In this document: one piece after another, positions 1 to 9,156 of the stretch
Numbering within the stretch: position 1 is the stretch's first letter
Layout: every line of letters begins with the position of its first letter
Assembly (NCBI GenBank): GCA_001804805.1
Contig: MHBH01000072.1
Location: 1 to 64,000 of the forward strand
Origin: Lentisphaerae bacterium GWF2_49_21
Lineage (GTDB): Bacteria; Verrucomicrobiota; Lentisphaeria; Victivallales; GWF2-50-93
Direction of reading: 5' to 3'
Length of the DNA: 64,000 bases
Made by a program: the position numbers and the translations under genes
The notes under the pieces: generated by a model
What the model was told of the DNA's origin: nothing
The model's input: the letters and a program-made list of their open reading frames with translations, nothing else
The model's database searches: none

Positions 1-2
1 CA

Positions 3-1157
3 TGGACCGTCTACGAACTTCCCAAAGGCCATATGGGGGGATTTGAGAAACTTGACGGGCACAATAAAGACTGCCTGAAAAGGCCTCCGGCCATACTTAT
101 CACGCATTTCACATATTTCCCGTGGGCAGATTCCGGGACTTATCTGGTTCCGCCGGCAAAAAAAGCCAACGGAAAGCTGATTATTCCTGAACCGGTCCGT
201 CTTTTTGAAGGTGCGCTTGTCGGCCCCGTCCATTCGGGCGACGGCAATTTCATGGTCACCAGCGGCGATGACATTATTATTGTCGCCGGATGGTGCCCTG
301 CGCATAAACCGCCGACAGAGCAGGAACTTTCCGCACGACCGACGATTCCCCCGGACCATCCCGGACTCCGGCAGAAGTTCACAAGGAAGACTCACACCAC
401 CATTCAGATGCAGAGTGCCAACGGGGTTCCGGCATTTGCGTTTAAATACAATATCCTGTCCGGAAAAATGAGTTTACCTGTTTATATCGGATCCGGGGGT
501 GGCGAAATGGACGGTCACAACTGGCCGGCATTAACCATTGACGGCGACGGATATCTGCATGCATTGATAAACGGGCATCACAATCCGGCAAACTACGTAC
601 GTTCCCTGAAACCGCTGGACATAACCTCGTGGACCGATCCGGAATATATCATGGTGGAAACAGAACTTCCGAACGTTTCCTACGCAACACTCAACTGTGA
701 CATGGCAGACACCCTGCATGCAGTATTCAGAAGCACCAAGGATGTCTACAACAACCATCTCGGCTACTACAGGAAACGGCAGGGCCAGCCCTGGGAAAAG
801 GAAAGGACTTTGGTTTCCACCTTCAAAGGCATGTACAATGTCTGGGGCCAGAAAATGACTTTGGACTCAAAGAATGACCGTCTTTTCCTAACCTACTTCA
901 GCTTGGGAAACATGATGCAGTGTGGCAGGGACCAATACGAATTTCTCGTTTTCCAGCTGCCTGACAGGGAAATAGCGCTTTGCGAAAACCTTGGAGATAT
1001 CCGGGCCATTTGGAATTCGGGACCGCCCTCTCCTGGCGACAAATGGCCCTTCTTCAGGCCTGGCCCTGCAGAACTGACGATCCTGGTTTCAGACGACCAT
1101 GGAGAGACCTGGAGGCTTGCCCTGACACCGGATTTTCAACTTAAACAGATTCCATGA
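3..1157 (+). CDS. BNR-repeat (sialidase-like beta-propeller) protein, 5' partial
   Basis: The reading frame is already open at the first base of the window, so the N-terminus is missing; the visible part is about 385 residues. The sequence has the look of the BNR_4 family: a DGHNWPALTIDGDGYLHA segment and a C-terminal Asp-box, SDDHGETW, typical of beta-propeller glycosidase-like proteins. Such proteins usually bind or cleave glycans. No catalytic assignment is possible from the fragment. It lies about 100 bp upstream of a mutarotase-like/F5-8C gene on the same strand, with a prepilin and an SGNH esterase following, which suggests a polysaccharide-use locus. The family call is a recognition from motifs; the enzymatic role is inference. 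Confidence 0.7.
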   Translation, partial: WTVYELPKGHMGGFEKLDGHNKDCLKRPPAILITHFTYFPWADSGTYLVPPAKKANGKLIIPEPVRLFEGALVGPVHSGDGNFMVTSGDDIIIVAGWCPAHKPPTEQELSARPTIPPDHPGLRQKFTRKTHTTIQMQSANGVPAFAFKYNILSGKMSLPVYIGSGGGEMDGHNWPALTIDGDGYLHALINGHHNPANYVRSLKPLDITSWTDPEYIMVETELPNVSYATLNCDMADTLHAVFRSTKDVYNNHLGYYRKRQGQPWEKERTLVSTFKGMYNVWGQKMTLDSKNDRLFLTYFSLGNMMQCGRDQYEFLVFQLPDREIALCENLGDIRAIWNSGPPSPGDKWPFFRPGPAELTILVSDDHGETWRLALTPDFQLKQIP

Positions 1158-1256
1158 CGGAAAGGTATTTGGCTTACAATATGGCGGGTGCAAATTTGAG
1201 ATTGTCCTGATTGATAAAATACTTTTCAGACATTCGCTTGACAAAGGAATTTAAAT

Positions 1257-2897
1257 ATGCAGTTTCCCCGAAAAACATGGATTCCACTGGCAATGACAGT
1301 TTTCCTGTCAATTAATTGTTCATTTGCCGACACCTCCTATCCCACTGCGGTTTTATCGAACAATCATCTCAAAGCTGCCGTGTATCTGCCCGATGTGGAA
1401 AAAGGCTACTACCGCAACTCCCGTTTTGACTGGTCGTCAATGCTTGCTTCCGTGCAATATGATGGACACCGTTATTTCGGTGATTGCTTCTTAACCGGCC
1501 CAGCCCCGGACATGAGCGATCGTGCAAGCGGTATCGCCGAGGAGTTTAAAACTCCTCTCGGCTACGATTCAGCGGCTCCAGGCGAATCCTTCCTCAAGAT
1601 CGGAGCCGGTATCTTCAAGCGCATTGACGGGGCTTCCTACGATTTTAGCAGGCAGTATCCGCTGATCAAGCCTGCAAGCTGGCTGGTGACGACAGGCAAC
1701 GACTGGATAAAATTTGAAAGCGAGGCGGCTCTTCCTCCATATTCCTACCGCTATTTCAGAAAAGTTTTCCTGGACGGCGCCACGATTGTGATTGACCATA
1801 CGCTCCGGAATACCGGCAAAGCTGATATTTCCACTAAACACTATTCACATAACTTTATCATAGTCGATGGCATGCCTGTCGGCAGGACATATTCAGTAAA
1901 ATTCAATTTCCATCTCCTGACCGGCAACAAATGGAAGGATATTGTCAAACTTGATGACAACAGGCTGGAGTTCATCAGGGCTTTAGGCAATGGAGATTTC
2001 CTCAACCTCAATCCCGCAGGTATTGCCAATGCCTGCGATAATACCTCCGTCCTGGTTTTCAATACCGATAAGAATGCAGGTGTTATCGTCAACGCAAAAT
2101 TTCCGGTTTCCCATTATCTGCTGCACATTAATGAAAAAGCCATATGTCCTGAACCATTCTTCAATATCAACTTGAAACCGGAATCTTCAATCTCCTGGCA
2201 GACCAGATACGTCTTCTTTACGGGGCCTCCCCCTGTATTTGATAAAAAGGAAATAGATCAGAATTCAAAACCGGGACTGGCATCCATTTCGGTCGACGGT
2301 GCTGAAATTGAAGAATTCATTACAACGAAACGCTCCTACAACATCGTCCTGCTTGCAGGCAGAGATTCCATCCCGAAAATTGACGCATCCGTACCCTCGG
2401 ACAGTTTTTCCTTCTCGGTCAAACAGCCGGCATCGCTTGATGGGAAAGCAATTATTTCCCTGACTTCCCCAGACAGCAAGGAGACGATGGACTACGCATT
2501 GAATTTCGTAAAGAGTGCTGTTGCCGCAGTCACTGCAAGTGTAAACAGTGGAAATTCACCTGTCAATACATTGGACAAAGACTTGATGACATCCTGGGCC
2601 GCCGAAGGTGATGGCCAGTGGATCATGTTTGATTTTGGCGAGCTGCAATCGTTCACCGGAATGGGGATCGCCTGGTTTGCCGGAGACAAGCGCAAATCGC
2701 GCTTTGATATTGAGTTGTCTCATGACGGGAAGAACTGGACTGGGATTCTCAACGGTGAAAGCAGCGGGACAACGGCAGGAATTGAACCGTTCCCCTTCAA
2801 CGGGAAGAACAAGGCTCGGTTTATCAGAATAACAGGACATGGCAATAACATGGGCAAATGGAACAACATTACTGAAACAGTGTTTTATCAAGAATAG
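1257..2897 (+). CDS. Secreted galactose-mutarotase-like protein with C-terminal F5/8 type C (discoidin) domain
   Basis: The 546-residue product starts with a signal peptide (cleavage expected near residue 24, after CSFA). Residues about 30-330 resemble the galactose-mutarotase-like beta-sandwich seen beside glycoside hydrolases: a run of aromatic-rich strands, YYRNSRFDWSSMLASVQY near the start, and a FRKVFLDGATIVIDHTL segment. Residues about 410-546 form a discoidin/CBM32-like domain: LDKDLMTSWAAEGDGQWIMFDFG, then FDIELSHDGKNW and ARFIRITGHGN. The arrangement suggests a secreted glycan-binding or glycan-processing protein. Catalytic residues were not identified. It follows the BNR gene and is followed after 9 bp by a prepilin gene with a perfect AGGAGG ribosome site, so the three are probably cotranscribed. 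Confidence 0.7.
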   Translation: MQFPRKTWIPLAMTVFLSINCSFADTSYPTAVLSNNHLKAAVYLPDVEKGYYRNSRFDWSSMLASVQYDGHRYFGDCFLTGPAPDMSDRASGIAEEFKTPLGYDSAAPGESFLKIGAGIFKRIDGASYDFSRQYPLIKPASWLVTTGNDWIKFESEAALPPYSYRYFRKVFLDGATIVIDHTLRNTGKADISTKHYSHNFIIVDGMPVGRTYSVKFNFHLLTGNKWKDIVKLDDNRLEFIRALGNGDFLNLNPAGIANACDNTSVLVFNTDKNAGVIVNAKFPVSHYLLHINEKAICPEPFFNINLKPESSISWQTRYVFFTGPPPVFDKKEIDQNSKPGLASISVDGAEIEEFITTKRSYNIVLLAGRDSIPKIDASVPSDSFSFSVKQPASLDGKAIISLTSPDSKETMDYALNFVKSAVAAVTASVNSGNSPVNTLDKDLMTSWAAEGDGQWIMFDFGELQSFTGMGIAWFAGDKRKSRFDIELSHDGKNWTGILNGESSGTTAGIEPFPFNGKNKARFIRITGHGNNMGKWNNITETVFYQE

Positions 2898-2906
2898 GAG
2901 GTTGCG

Positions 2907-3713
2907 ATGAAAATAACTTCTAGAAATACCCATCTGCGGAAAAATGGAGGGCCGGCTTTCACATTGATTGAACTTTTAATAGTGATTGCGATAATTGCCA
3001 TCCTCATGGCGATGCTGCTCCCGGCGTTAAAACAGGCGCGTGAAATTGCAAAGAAAGCCTTCTGCATGAACAACCTGAAGCAATATGGGCTATGCATGGC
3101 AATGTACAGCGGCGAAAACAATGAACTTCTGCCATGGGCTGTCGTGGTCGATCCTGACGCAGATCGTTTTATGGATTGGACCTGGGGAGAAGCTATTTTA
3201 TGCACCGCCCAGTCACATGTTATTTCAGGAGGAGTTTATAAGCTGGTTGGAGTCAGCCATGATTTTATTGCCTGCCCATCTGTTCCGGAGCTAGTTGCAA
3301 CCGCCACCAATACAGCCATCGCGACGACCCACAATTCAAGGCCCCAGTTCAATACCCATTATAACGCAAATTCCAACTTCCTCATGAAACCTAATACTCC
3401 AGGAGCGCGTCAATTTCACTCATATGAGGCACGCACTCCGGAGGCAATTGTCCTAGTCGGCGAGTCATGGCACTGGGACCAGCAATTTGGCCGCCCCGGT
3501 CCGGAAAACTTAATGAACGGGATCAGCGCCAGCGGCCGCTATTTTGCTCCATACTTAACCCCGACAGGCAATGGCACCTGTCCTTTCGGATATGGCGCCA
3601 ACCATCTGGGCGCAGGGGGAAATTATGTTTTCTTTGATGGCCATGCTGATTTCATGAAATACAGCGAATCGATAAGAACTGAAAGCGCCAGACTGGTTCA
3701 CTGGGACAAATAA
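2907..3713 (+). CDS. Prepilin-type N-terminal cleavage/methylation protein with H-X9-DG-like motif
   Basis: The N-terminus has a classic type IV prepilin/pseudopilin signal: a basic leader, then [25 protein letters not shown], with cleavage expected before the F of FTLIE. The C-terminus carries [17 protein letters not shown], the signature of the prepilin-type processing-associated H-X9-DG proteins (DUF1559-like) that are greatly expanded in Planctomycetes and Lentisphaerae. Here the H-to-DG spacing is ten residues, not nine, owing to one additional Gly. Length (268 aa) is normal for the family. The start is preceded by AGGAGG at good spacing. Such proteins sit in many polysaccharide-use loci in this group; whether they form surface fibres or an export platform is unknown. 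Confidence 0.85.
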   Translation: MKITSRNTHLRKNGGPAFTLIELLIVIAIIAILMAMLLPALKQAREIAKKAFCMNNLKQYGLCMAMYSGENNELLPWAVVVDPDADRFMDWTWGEAILCTAQSHVISGGVYKLVGVSHDFIACPSVPELVATATNTAIATTHNSRPQFNTHYNANSNFLMKPNTPGARQFHSYEARTPEAIVLVGESWHWDQQFGRPGPENLMNGISASGRYFAPYLTPTGNGTCPFGYGANHLGAGGNYVFFDGHADFMKYSESIRTESARLVHWDK

Positions 3714-3742
3714 GAGTATCGGATCAACAAGGGTTGATAATT

Positions 3743-4813
3743 ATGCGGGTATATCGTAATTGCCAGCTTCACAATGTAGCGGAAACAGAGCCTTTCGAAG
3801 GTGGCGGAGTTTTTCTGCGGAGATTTCCGGGCAGAATCCGCAATGTACTGAATCCGCTCGGTCAAATGGTATCGCAGGAGTCGGCAGGAGTGGAATTGCG
3901 TTTTATAACTGACGCTAAATCTTTCACCCTTTCAGTGGGATCCTTGCCTGCTTTTTTTGCGCAATATGAAAACCATCACCAGGACATCTTCATTTTCCGT
4001 GGTGCCTTCTTCCATTCCCACCACCGGATTGAACCCGGAAAAATCAACCATATCAGCCCGATATCCCTGCAGTATGTCGACAGATTTGCAGAAATCGGGA
4101 CTGAATACCATGCACAATCGGGATTTTCAAACCAGGTATGGCGCGTGATGTTCGGACGCTATCCTGCAATATTTTATGGCATTGAAACTTATGGTTCTCT
4201 CCTGAGACCTCCGGAAAAACATGAAACCCCCGCAGTAAAATGGCTGGCATATGGCTCATCAATCACTAACGGGGCTTCTCCAACAGTCCACCATAATGCA
4301 TATATATACAATGCCGCCAGAACTGCCGGAATCGATGTCTGCAATCAAGGATTGTCAGGTTCCTGCCGATGCGAACCGGAAATCACCGATTATTTCTGTT
4401 CCCGGAATGATTGGGATATCATCACGCTGGAGATTGGCGTCAACATGCGGGGAGAATTCAATCCGGAAAGTTTTAGCGAACGGGCCGGGAACCTGATACA
4501 TTCCCTATGCAAGAAACATCCACAGGATAAAATAGCCGTAATCACCATCTTTCCGAACTCAATGACAACGGGTTTCACTTCCATGCCGGATTCCAATGCC
4601 GCTACATCAGAAATGGATTTTTGCAGGATATTGCGGAAAATAGTCAAGAAGAGCAATTATCCGAATCTTTTCCTTATCGAAGGCAAGGACTTACTTGTTG
4701 ATTTTGGCACACTCTCGACCGACCTGATACACCCGGGAGACTATGGACACCTTACAATGGGAAAACTACTTGGGGGAAAACTTAAAACCATATTAAAAGG
4801 GAAGTTGACATGA
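3743..4813 (+). CDS. SGNH/GDSL-type esterase with N-terminal jelly-roll-like domain
   Basis: The ATG at 3743 was chosen over an in-frame TTG 9 bp upstream because AAGGG sits at suitable spacing. The product has about 356 residues. The C-terminal two thirds are an SGNH hydrolase: block I WLAYGSSITNGA (nucleophile Ser), block II Gly in NQGLSGS, block III ITLEIGVNMRG (Asn), and block V DLIHPGDYGH with the catalytic Asp/His pair. The N-terminal 150 residues form a beta-rich region typical of the two-domain SGNH esterases that act on acylated polysaccharides. No signal peptide is seen, so the protein may be cytoplasmic or need another route. It ends the + strand glycan cluster. Substrate is not predictable. 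Confidence 0.8.
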   Translation: MRVYRNCQLHNVAETEPFEGGGVFLRRFPGRIRNVLNPLGQMVSQESAGVELRFITDAKSFTLSVGSLPAFFAQYENHHQDIFIFRGAFFHSHHRIEPGKINHISPISLQYVDRFAEIGTEYHAQSGFSNQVWRVMFGRYPAIFYGIETYGSLLRPPEKHETPAVKWLAYGSSITNGASPTVHHNAYIYNAARTAGIDVCNQGLSGSCRCEPEITDYFCSRNDWDIITLEIGVNMRGEFNPESFSERAGNLIHSLCKKHPQDKIAVITIFPNSMTTGFTSMPDSNAATSEMDFCRILRKIVKKSNYPNLFLIEGKDLLVDFGTLSTDLIHPGDYGHLTMGKLLGGKLKTILKGKLT

Positions 4814-4959
4814 ATTATGATTTCATGAGGGAAACACCTCGTCGCATATTCATGATGAAACTCAAGAATGCAAACCATTGGCCCTTTCGAAGTGAAAATC
4901 TTTCAAACCGGTGATTGCAATATAAGGATAACAAATAATAAAACAGGGGTGCAAGCAAG

Positions 4960-5538
4960 ATGGCGACAAATGAAATCGGCGAGAAAATCTACTACAGCGA
5001 TCCATTGGCAAAGGTGACAAATGTGAGGATCACATGCAATGACATCTCTGTTCCTATCGGAAAAATAGAGAAGGTCCATGTCAGCCCCAGAATTGAAGCA
5101 TACTGTTTTTCCGTCAGTATTTTTATCGCAAGCCTATACTCATTCCTATTCTATCAGACAGTCCCTTCAAGCATCAGGATTGTTTTTGCGGCGGTCATGG
5201 CATCTGCCGCAGCTGCATCTTTCGCATGGGTATATCAGGTGTGCGGGAACTATATCGAACTGGAGCTTTCCATAGGGAAACAAAGGATTGCAGTCCTGAG
5301 ATCCGGCATGTCGAAAAGGAGCTATGTCCGCAGGATTGCCGGCTTGCTGGAAGAGGCCATTCTCGATGAGAAGAAATATCGGAAGATGAAGGAAACCGGG
5401 GAGATTGCCGAATCCCCGGCGCTAAGTCTGACCGAGACAATGCGTATCAAGTTCATTCTGGAGGACTATGCGAGCATAAAGATGAAGATAAGGGAACAGT
5501 ATGAAAGAAAGGTAAAAACTCAGGGGGCCATGGCATGA
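4960..5538 (+). CDS. DUF6232-like membrane protein
   Basis: The 192-residue protein begins with a short beta-rich segment (YYSDPLAKVTNVRITCNDISVPIGKIEKV) typical of DUF6232-type proteins. Two closely spaced hydrophobic segments follow at about residues 46-66 and 72-95. A charged cytoplasmic tail has a helical KKYRKMKETGE region. The leader contains an extended purine-rich site (AGGGGTG) 11 bases before the ATG. The stop overlaps the start of the FHA gene by four bases (ATGA), so the two are translationally coupled and probably work together. Function of the family is unknown. The upstream gap from 4814 to 4959 holds no gene I can support. Confidence 0.55.
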   Translation: MATNEIGEKIYYSDPLAKVTNVRITCNDISVPIGKIEKVHVSPRIEAYCFSVSIFIASLYSFLFYQTVPSSIRIVFAAVMASAAAASFAWVYQVCGNYIELELSIGKQRIAVLRSGMSKRSYVRRIAGLLEEAILDEKKYRKMKETGEIAESPALSLTETMRIKFILEDYASIKMKIREQYERKVKTQGAMA

Positions 5539-6740
5539 ACAGGATGGAGACAATGACTAATCACGAGTCAATCCCGAATTCAACCATGTTATTTGGCGCG
5601 GAAGCCCCATTCGAGATGGCCGGGAAAGTAATCAATGCTTCGGCAACTGGCGGCTATCAGGCGGTCGACTTAAGGTACACTGAACATTATCCTGGCGCTG
5701 GAACATTCATCAAATCACTGGGGGCCTATTCCGAACAGATGTCCATTTTCAGGCAGTCCAGGACAAAATGGAACCAGCTTGTTTTCCCGAAAGGAAAGAC
5801 CTTGGTAAGAATTGGTTCGGTCAGGGAGAAAAATGACATAGTCATAGAAGATGATGGCGATGTCGATACCATCCAGACCACCATAGTCTATCTGGGCGAA
5901 AAGATTTTCATAATTGAAAGAGGTGTCAATAGCATCACATATGTCAACGGGGTACGGACACCGAACTCCCTCCTGGACGATAAAAATCCCATCCTCCTGT
6001 CAGTAGGCAAAACAAATTTCATCATCAGGCCGAAAAGAAGCATTCCAGCCAAGGACCATAAAAAGACCTGCACTTTTTCATTGAAGACTCCTTCCGGCGA
6101 GCAGCATGGCGAATTCAGCCGTTGCAATCTCATCGGTTCCCATGATGCCTGCGACCTGAAATTCGATGGGCCTGAATTCATCGGGATGATCCTCCCACAC
6201 AGAAAGAACATATACCTGATCCCCTTGTCCGAAATAAGATTTAACGGTGAGGCGATACCCATGGTACTGCCCTGCCATATGGATTCGGGAAATTTCATAA
6301 ACAGCCTGGGGGCGAATATTATCATTCCCGAAGGCCTGACTGACGGAATCGCCGATGCTTTCCACGCAAAGTCCCCGACAAGCTTCAAGTTCACGGAGAT
6401 TCTGGCAACTGAAGAGATAGGCAGGATCAAAATGAGACTTCCCCAGCCAGGAGCCACCTTCATCATAAGCAGGAAGAAATCACATGAATACTTCCATATA
6501 GAAAGCGAGTTCATATCGAGGGAGCATGCCCAGGTGATCGTATATGACAAATGCATCCGCGTTGAAGATCTCAAAAGCAAGAATGGAACTTATGTCAACG
6601 GGGAGAGGATAAAAAAGAAGGTTGTATACCCCGGCGACTTCTTCAGCGTCGGAGATAGGACATTCATTCTCGGTTATTCCGTAGAAGATGATCTGGCGGC
6701 TAAAACTCAAGATGTACAAGAGCCATTTACCGGACTGTAA
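5535..6740 (+). CDS. FHA-domain protein with a C-terminal FHA and two degenerate FHA-like units
   Basis: The C-terminal domain (about residues 305-385) is a clear forkhead-associated fold: FIISRKKSHEYF, then SREHAQV and KNGTYVNGERI, which hold the conserved Arg/Ser/His and Asn of the phosphothreonine pocket. Two earlier stretches look like diverged FHA units: residues about 92-170 (LVRIGSVREKNDIVI, ending TYVNGV) and 182-265 (CNLIGSHDACDLKF, IRFNGEAI). These lack most binding residues. FHA proteins read Thr phosphorylation in signalling or assembly. No kinase gene is adjacent in the window. The gene is coupled by a 4-base overlap to the DUF6232-like gene, suggesting a membrane-linked pair. 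There is no signal peptide. Confidence 0.8.
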   Translation: MNRMETMTNHESIPNSTMLFGAEAPFEMAGKVINASATGGYQAVDLRYTEHYPGAGTFIKSLGAYSEQMSIFRQSRTKWNQLVFPKGKTLVRIGSVREKNDIVIEDDGDVDTIQTTIVYLGEKIFIIERGVNSITYVNGVRTPNSLLDDKNPILLSVGKTNFIIRPKRSIPAKDHKKTCTFSLKTPSGEQHGEFSRCNLIGSHDACDLKFDGPEFIGMILPHRKNIYLIPLSEIRFNGEAIPMVLPCHMDSGNFINSLGANIIIPEGLTDGIADAFHAKSPTSFKFTEILATEEIGRIKMRLPQPGATFIISRKKSHEYFHIESEFISREHAQVIVYDKCIRVEDLKSKNGTYVNGERIKKKVVYPGDFFSVGDRTFILGYSVEDDLAAKTQDVQEPFTGL

Positions 6741-6899
6741 AACTGAGAAGGCTGGCACGAAGAACGAGATGCAAAGAGTACAAAGCCATGCCCATAGGAC
6801 AACTGGTTTAGCCTACCCAATATACGGTTTTGTCTTCAAAGCCGGATAATTCCGAAAAAGACGTATTGCAGTCCGTCCGTATAGGAACTGCATATGACA

Positions 6900-7763
6900 T
6901 CAGGAGATGAACTTATTTCCGTGGAATTCTTTCAGTGTCTCGTAAACGGAAAATGGTATGGCGAGATTTCCGTCGCCGGTTCCAAGCTCTATGTTTTTCA
7001 TGTTCACTCCGTGGAAATCGCTGCCGCCCGAAACTGCAAGGGAATATTTTCCCGCGAGTTCAAGAAGGCACTTGCTCTGTTCCGGGGAAAACAATGGATA
7101 ATATGCTTCCAGGCCGTCAAGCCCTTTACTCACAAGGAATTTCAGGAGTTTGTTGATTGTCTTCCTGTCGGCGTCGGCATAACTCATGGGATGCGCCCAT
7201 ATCGCAAGCCCTCCGGCGCTGTGGATGGCATCTATTGCTTCGGAAGGCATGGGCAGTTCGCGCTTGCAGTATCCCGACCTGCCACGCTTCAGACACTTGT
7301 CAAAGGCCTCCTGCATCGTCGAGAAATATCCTTTCTTGACTAGAATGCTGGCGAAATGAGGACGTCCGGGACATTCACCGCCCGCAAGTGCATTGACCTC
7401 CTCAATAGTAATATCATAGTCCTGTTTCTGGAGCTTGAGCGCAATCAGATCGTTCCTGGCGTTCCTGCCCTTGCGGATTTCGCAGAGCATCTTTTCAAGC
7501 GGTTCGGAACTGTGGTCAATGAAAAGACCGACCACATGTATGGAAAAATGATGATGTTTGACTGAGACCTCCACGCCAGGAACAACCTTGATACCTGGAT
7601 ACTTCTTTGATTCCCGGAGGAACTCATCGAGCCCGGAGGAAGTATCGTGATCCGTGAGCGCAAGGGCCGACAGCCCCTTCTCCTGCGCAAGAGAGAGAAG
7701 TTCTGCAGGACTCAATGTCCCGTCTGAAGCCGTGCTGTGGGTGTGAAGGTCAATTAACATCAT
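6900..7763 (-). CDS. PHP-domain phosphoesterase (RNase AM / nucleoside bisphosphatase type)
   Basis: From the ATG at 7763 (an upstream extension is AT-rich repeat-like DNA and unlikely to be coding) the product has 287 residues and begins MMLIDLHTHSTASDG. Metal-binding motifs of the PHP superfamily are all visible: LHTHST, LTDHDT, PHFAS, WAHPMSY and a C-terminal GGSDFHG. The size and the CPGRPHFASILVKKGY insertion match the YciV/TrpH branch, which acts on 3',5'-nucleoside bisphosphates and trims 5' ends of RNA. It is transcribed convergently with the FHA gene. The gene is complete. Exact substrate cannot be told from sequence. Confidence 0.85.
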   Translation of the reverse strand: MMLIDLHTHSTASDGTLSPAELLSLAQEKGLSALALTDHDTSSGLDEFLRESKKYPGIKVVPGVEVSVKHHHFSIHVVGLFIDHSSEPLEKMLCEIRKGRNARNDLIALKLQKQDYDITIEEVNALAGGECPGRPHFASILVKKGYFSTMQEAFDKCLKRGRSGYCKRELPMPSEAIDAIHSAGGLAIWAHPMSYADADRKTINKLLKFLVSKGLDGLEAYYPLFSPEQSKCLLELAGKYSLAVSGGSDFHGVNMKNIELGTGDGNLAIPFSVYETLKEFHGNKFIS

Positions 7764-7999
7764 AAAGATTATCGAACTCCGAATTTCGAATATCGAACAC
7801 CGAACGAACATCGCATGTTGAATATCGAACATACATTTAAATCTAAAATTGGAAATTAAAAAGACAAAAACCGGATAATTCCAAATTAAAGTTGTTTATT
7901 TCTCTTGACTAATTATAAATACATGTTAGTTTTTGCGCCTAATTTAGAAGTTTTCCATAGTTAAACTTATATTTTATTTACTAAGAACAGGGGTGTCCC
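7764..7999. other. AT-rich divergent intergenic region with GAATATCGAAC-type repeats
   Basis: This region separates the minus-strand PHP gene from the plus-strand dksA-like gene and must hold both promoters. Between 7771 and 7834 there are several related short units (ATCGAAC, TTCGAATATCGAAC, GAATATCGAAC), part of the family of simple ATC-rich intergenic repeats that recurs at 23.1 and 63.2-63.4 kb. A TTGACT near 7902 followed by AT-rich DNA may belong to the dksA promoter, but no good -10 at ideal spacing stands out. Confidence 0.5.
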
Positions 8000-8659
8000 A
8001 TGGCAAAAGCAAAATCGAAAAAGAAACCAGCCGCACAGGTCAAGAAGGCTCATTCATCTATAAAGAAAATCAAGGCCACGGTCAAAAAAGCGGCACCTGT
8101 GAAAAAGAAGGCTGTTAGGCCCGCGCCCCGGAAAATCATTAAAAAGGCCGTCAAGAAGACCGCAAAGGCTTCCATTGTCAAGACTCCGAAGTTCCTGAAG
8201 AAACTCAAACAGATCCCGATGGCAAGGCCTCTTGCGACTCCGACACCGCTCCACAAGATGCCAGCATTCAAAGGCCCGAAGAAAAAGTACTACGGATTGC
8301 TCATGGAGGCAAGAAGACAGTTCGAACAGCAGATCAACTTCCACTCGACTGAAGCACTTACGGCCCCTGGATCGGGAGGTGAACTTTCAAACAGCATGTC
8401 AAACCACATGGCTGATTTCGGAAGCGACAACTTCCTGCACGACATGGAGCTTGAAATGATGTCCAGCGAAGTCGAAGTCCTTGAGATGATCGACGAGGCC
8501 ATTGAAAGGCTCATCTCCGGCGAGTTCGGCAAATGCCTCGACTGCGGATGCCAGATCCCGGGGGAACGGCTCGACGCCAAGCCTTACGCCCGTTTCTGCG
8601 TCAAATGCAAGACGGCCAGGGAAGAGAACAACGGGCTTCGTCCTGAATTCAACCGTTGA
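8000..8659 (+). CDS. DksA/TraR-type zinc-finger protein with histone-H1-like lysine-rich N-terminus
   Basis: The first 70 or so residues are Lys/Ala/Pro-rich (repeated KKA, KKP, VKK), like bacterial histone H1-like tails, and should bind nucleic acid. The C-terminal half is a DksA/TraR family domain with the zinc finger CLDCGCQIPGERLDAKPYARFCVKC (C-X2-C-X17-C-X2-C) near residues 175-205. The preceding helical segment (about 95-170) is rich in acidic residues, but the paired Asp tip of E. coli DksA is not obvious. Such proteins can modulate RNA polymerase. The ATG at 8000 has AGGGGTG eight bases upstream. Its TGA overlaps the TTG start of lspA, so it heads a tight lspA-miaA operon. Confidence 0.8.
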   Translation: MAKAKSKKKPAAQVKKAHSSIKKIKATVKKAAPVKKKAVRPAPRKIIKKAVKKTAKASIVKTPKFLKKLKQIPMARPLATPTPLHKMPAFKGPKKKYYGLLMEARRQFEQQINFHSTEALTAPGSGGELSNSMSNHMADFGSDNFLHDMELEMMSSEVEVLEMIDEAIERLISGEFGKCLDCGCQIPGERLDAKPYARFCVKCKTAREENNGLRPEFNR

Positions 8660-9156
8660 AGCATTTTTTCAAAAGCCAGGTTGCATCAGTTCCGGCCATA
8701 CAATGCCTTTCAGTGGTTGCGTCCATACTGGTTCTCGATCAGCTGACAAAGATCCTGACCGAGCGCTGCATAACTTCATCCATCAGGATCATGCCCGGTT
8801 TCTTCAACCTTGTGTATGTGAAGAATCCCGGTGCAGCCTGGGGGATAATGGCCGGCAAGGGAATGATCCTGCTGCTTATATCCATAATCGTACTGATCCT
8901 CATATCCATCTTCATAAAAAGACTCACTGAAGGCTGGATGGAGCGATATTACGCCCTCTCTCTCATCTGCGGAGGCATCATTGGAAATTCCATCGACAGG
9001 ATAACGCGCGGAGCAGTCGTCGATTTCCTTGACTTCTATGCAGGTTCCTACCACTGGCCGGCATTCAATGTCGCAGACAGCGCAATCTGCGTCGGAGTTT
9101 TCATCTTCATTATTTCATCCTGGATACGCCCTCAGATTCAAGAAGAGAAAAAATGA
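8656..9156 (+). CDS. lspA: Lipoprotein signal peptidase (signal peptidase II)
   Basis: This inner-membrane aspartyl protease cleaves prolipoprotein signal peptides before the lipidated Cys. The 166-residue product has four hydrophobic segments and both catalytic Asp motifs: GNSIDRITRGAVVDFLDF and FNVADSAI. The NLVYVKNPGAAWGI segment is also conserved in the family. Translation starts at a TTG at 8656 that overlaps the stop of the dksA-like gene (TTGA), implying coupling. The stop overlaps the miaA start by four bases. The window encodes at least three lipoprotein substrates (16.5-17.8 kb). Product identity is firm. Confidence 0.95.
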   Translation: MKHFFKSQVASVPAIQCLSVVASILVLDQLTKILTERCITSSIRIMPGFFNLVYVKNPGAAWGIMAGKGMILLLISIIVLILISIFIKRLTEGWMERYYALSLICGGIIGNSIDRITRGAVVDFLDFYAGSYHWPAFNVADSAICVGVFIFIISSWIRPQIQEEKK

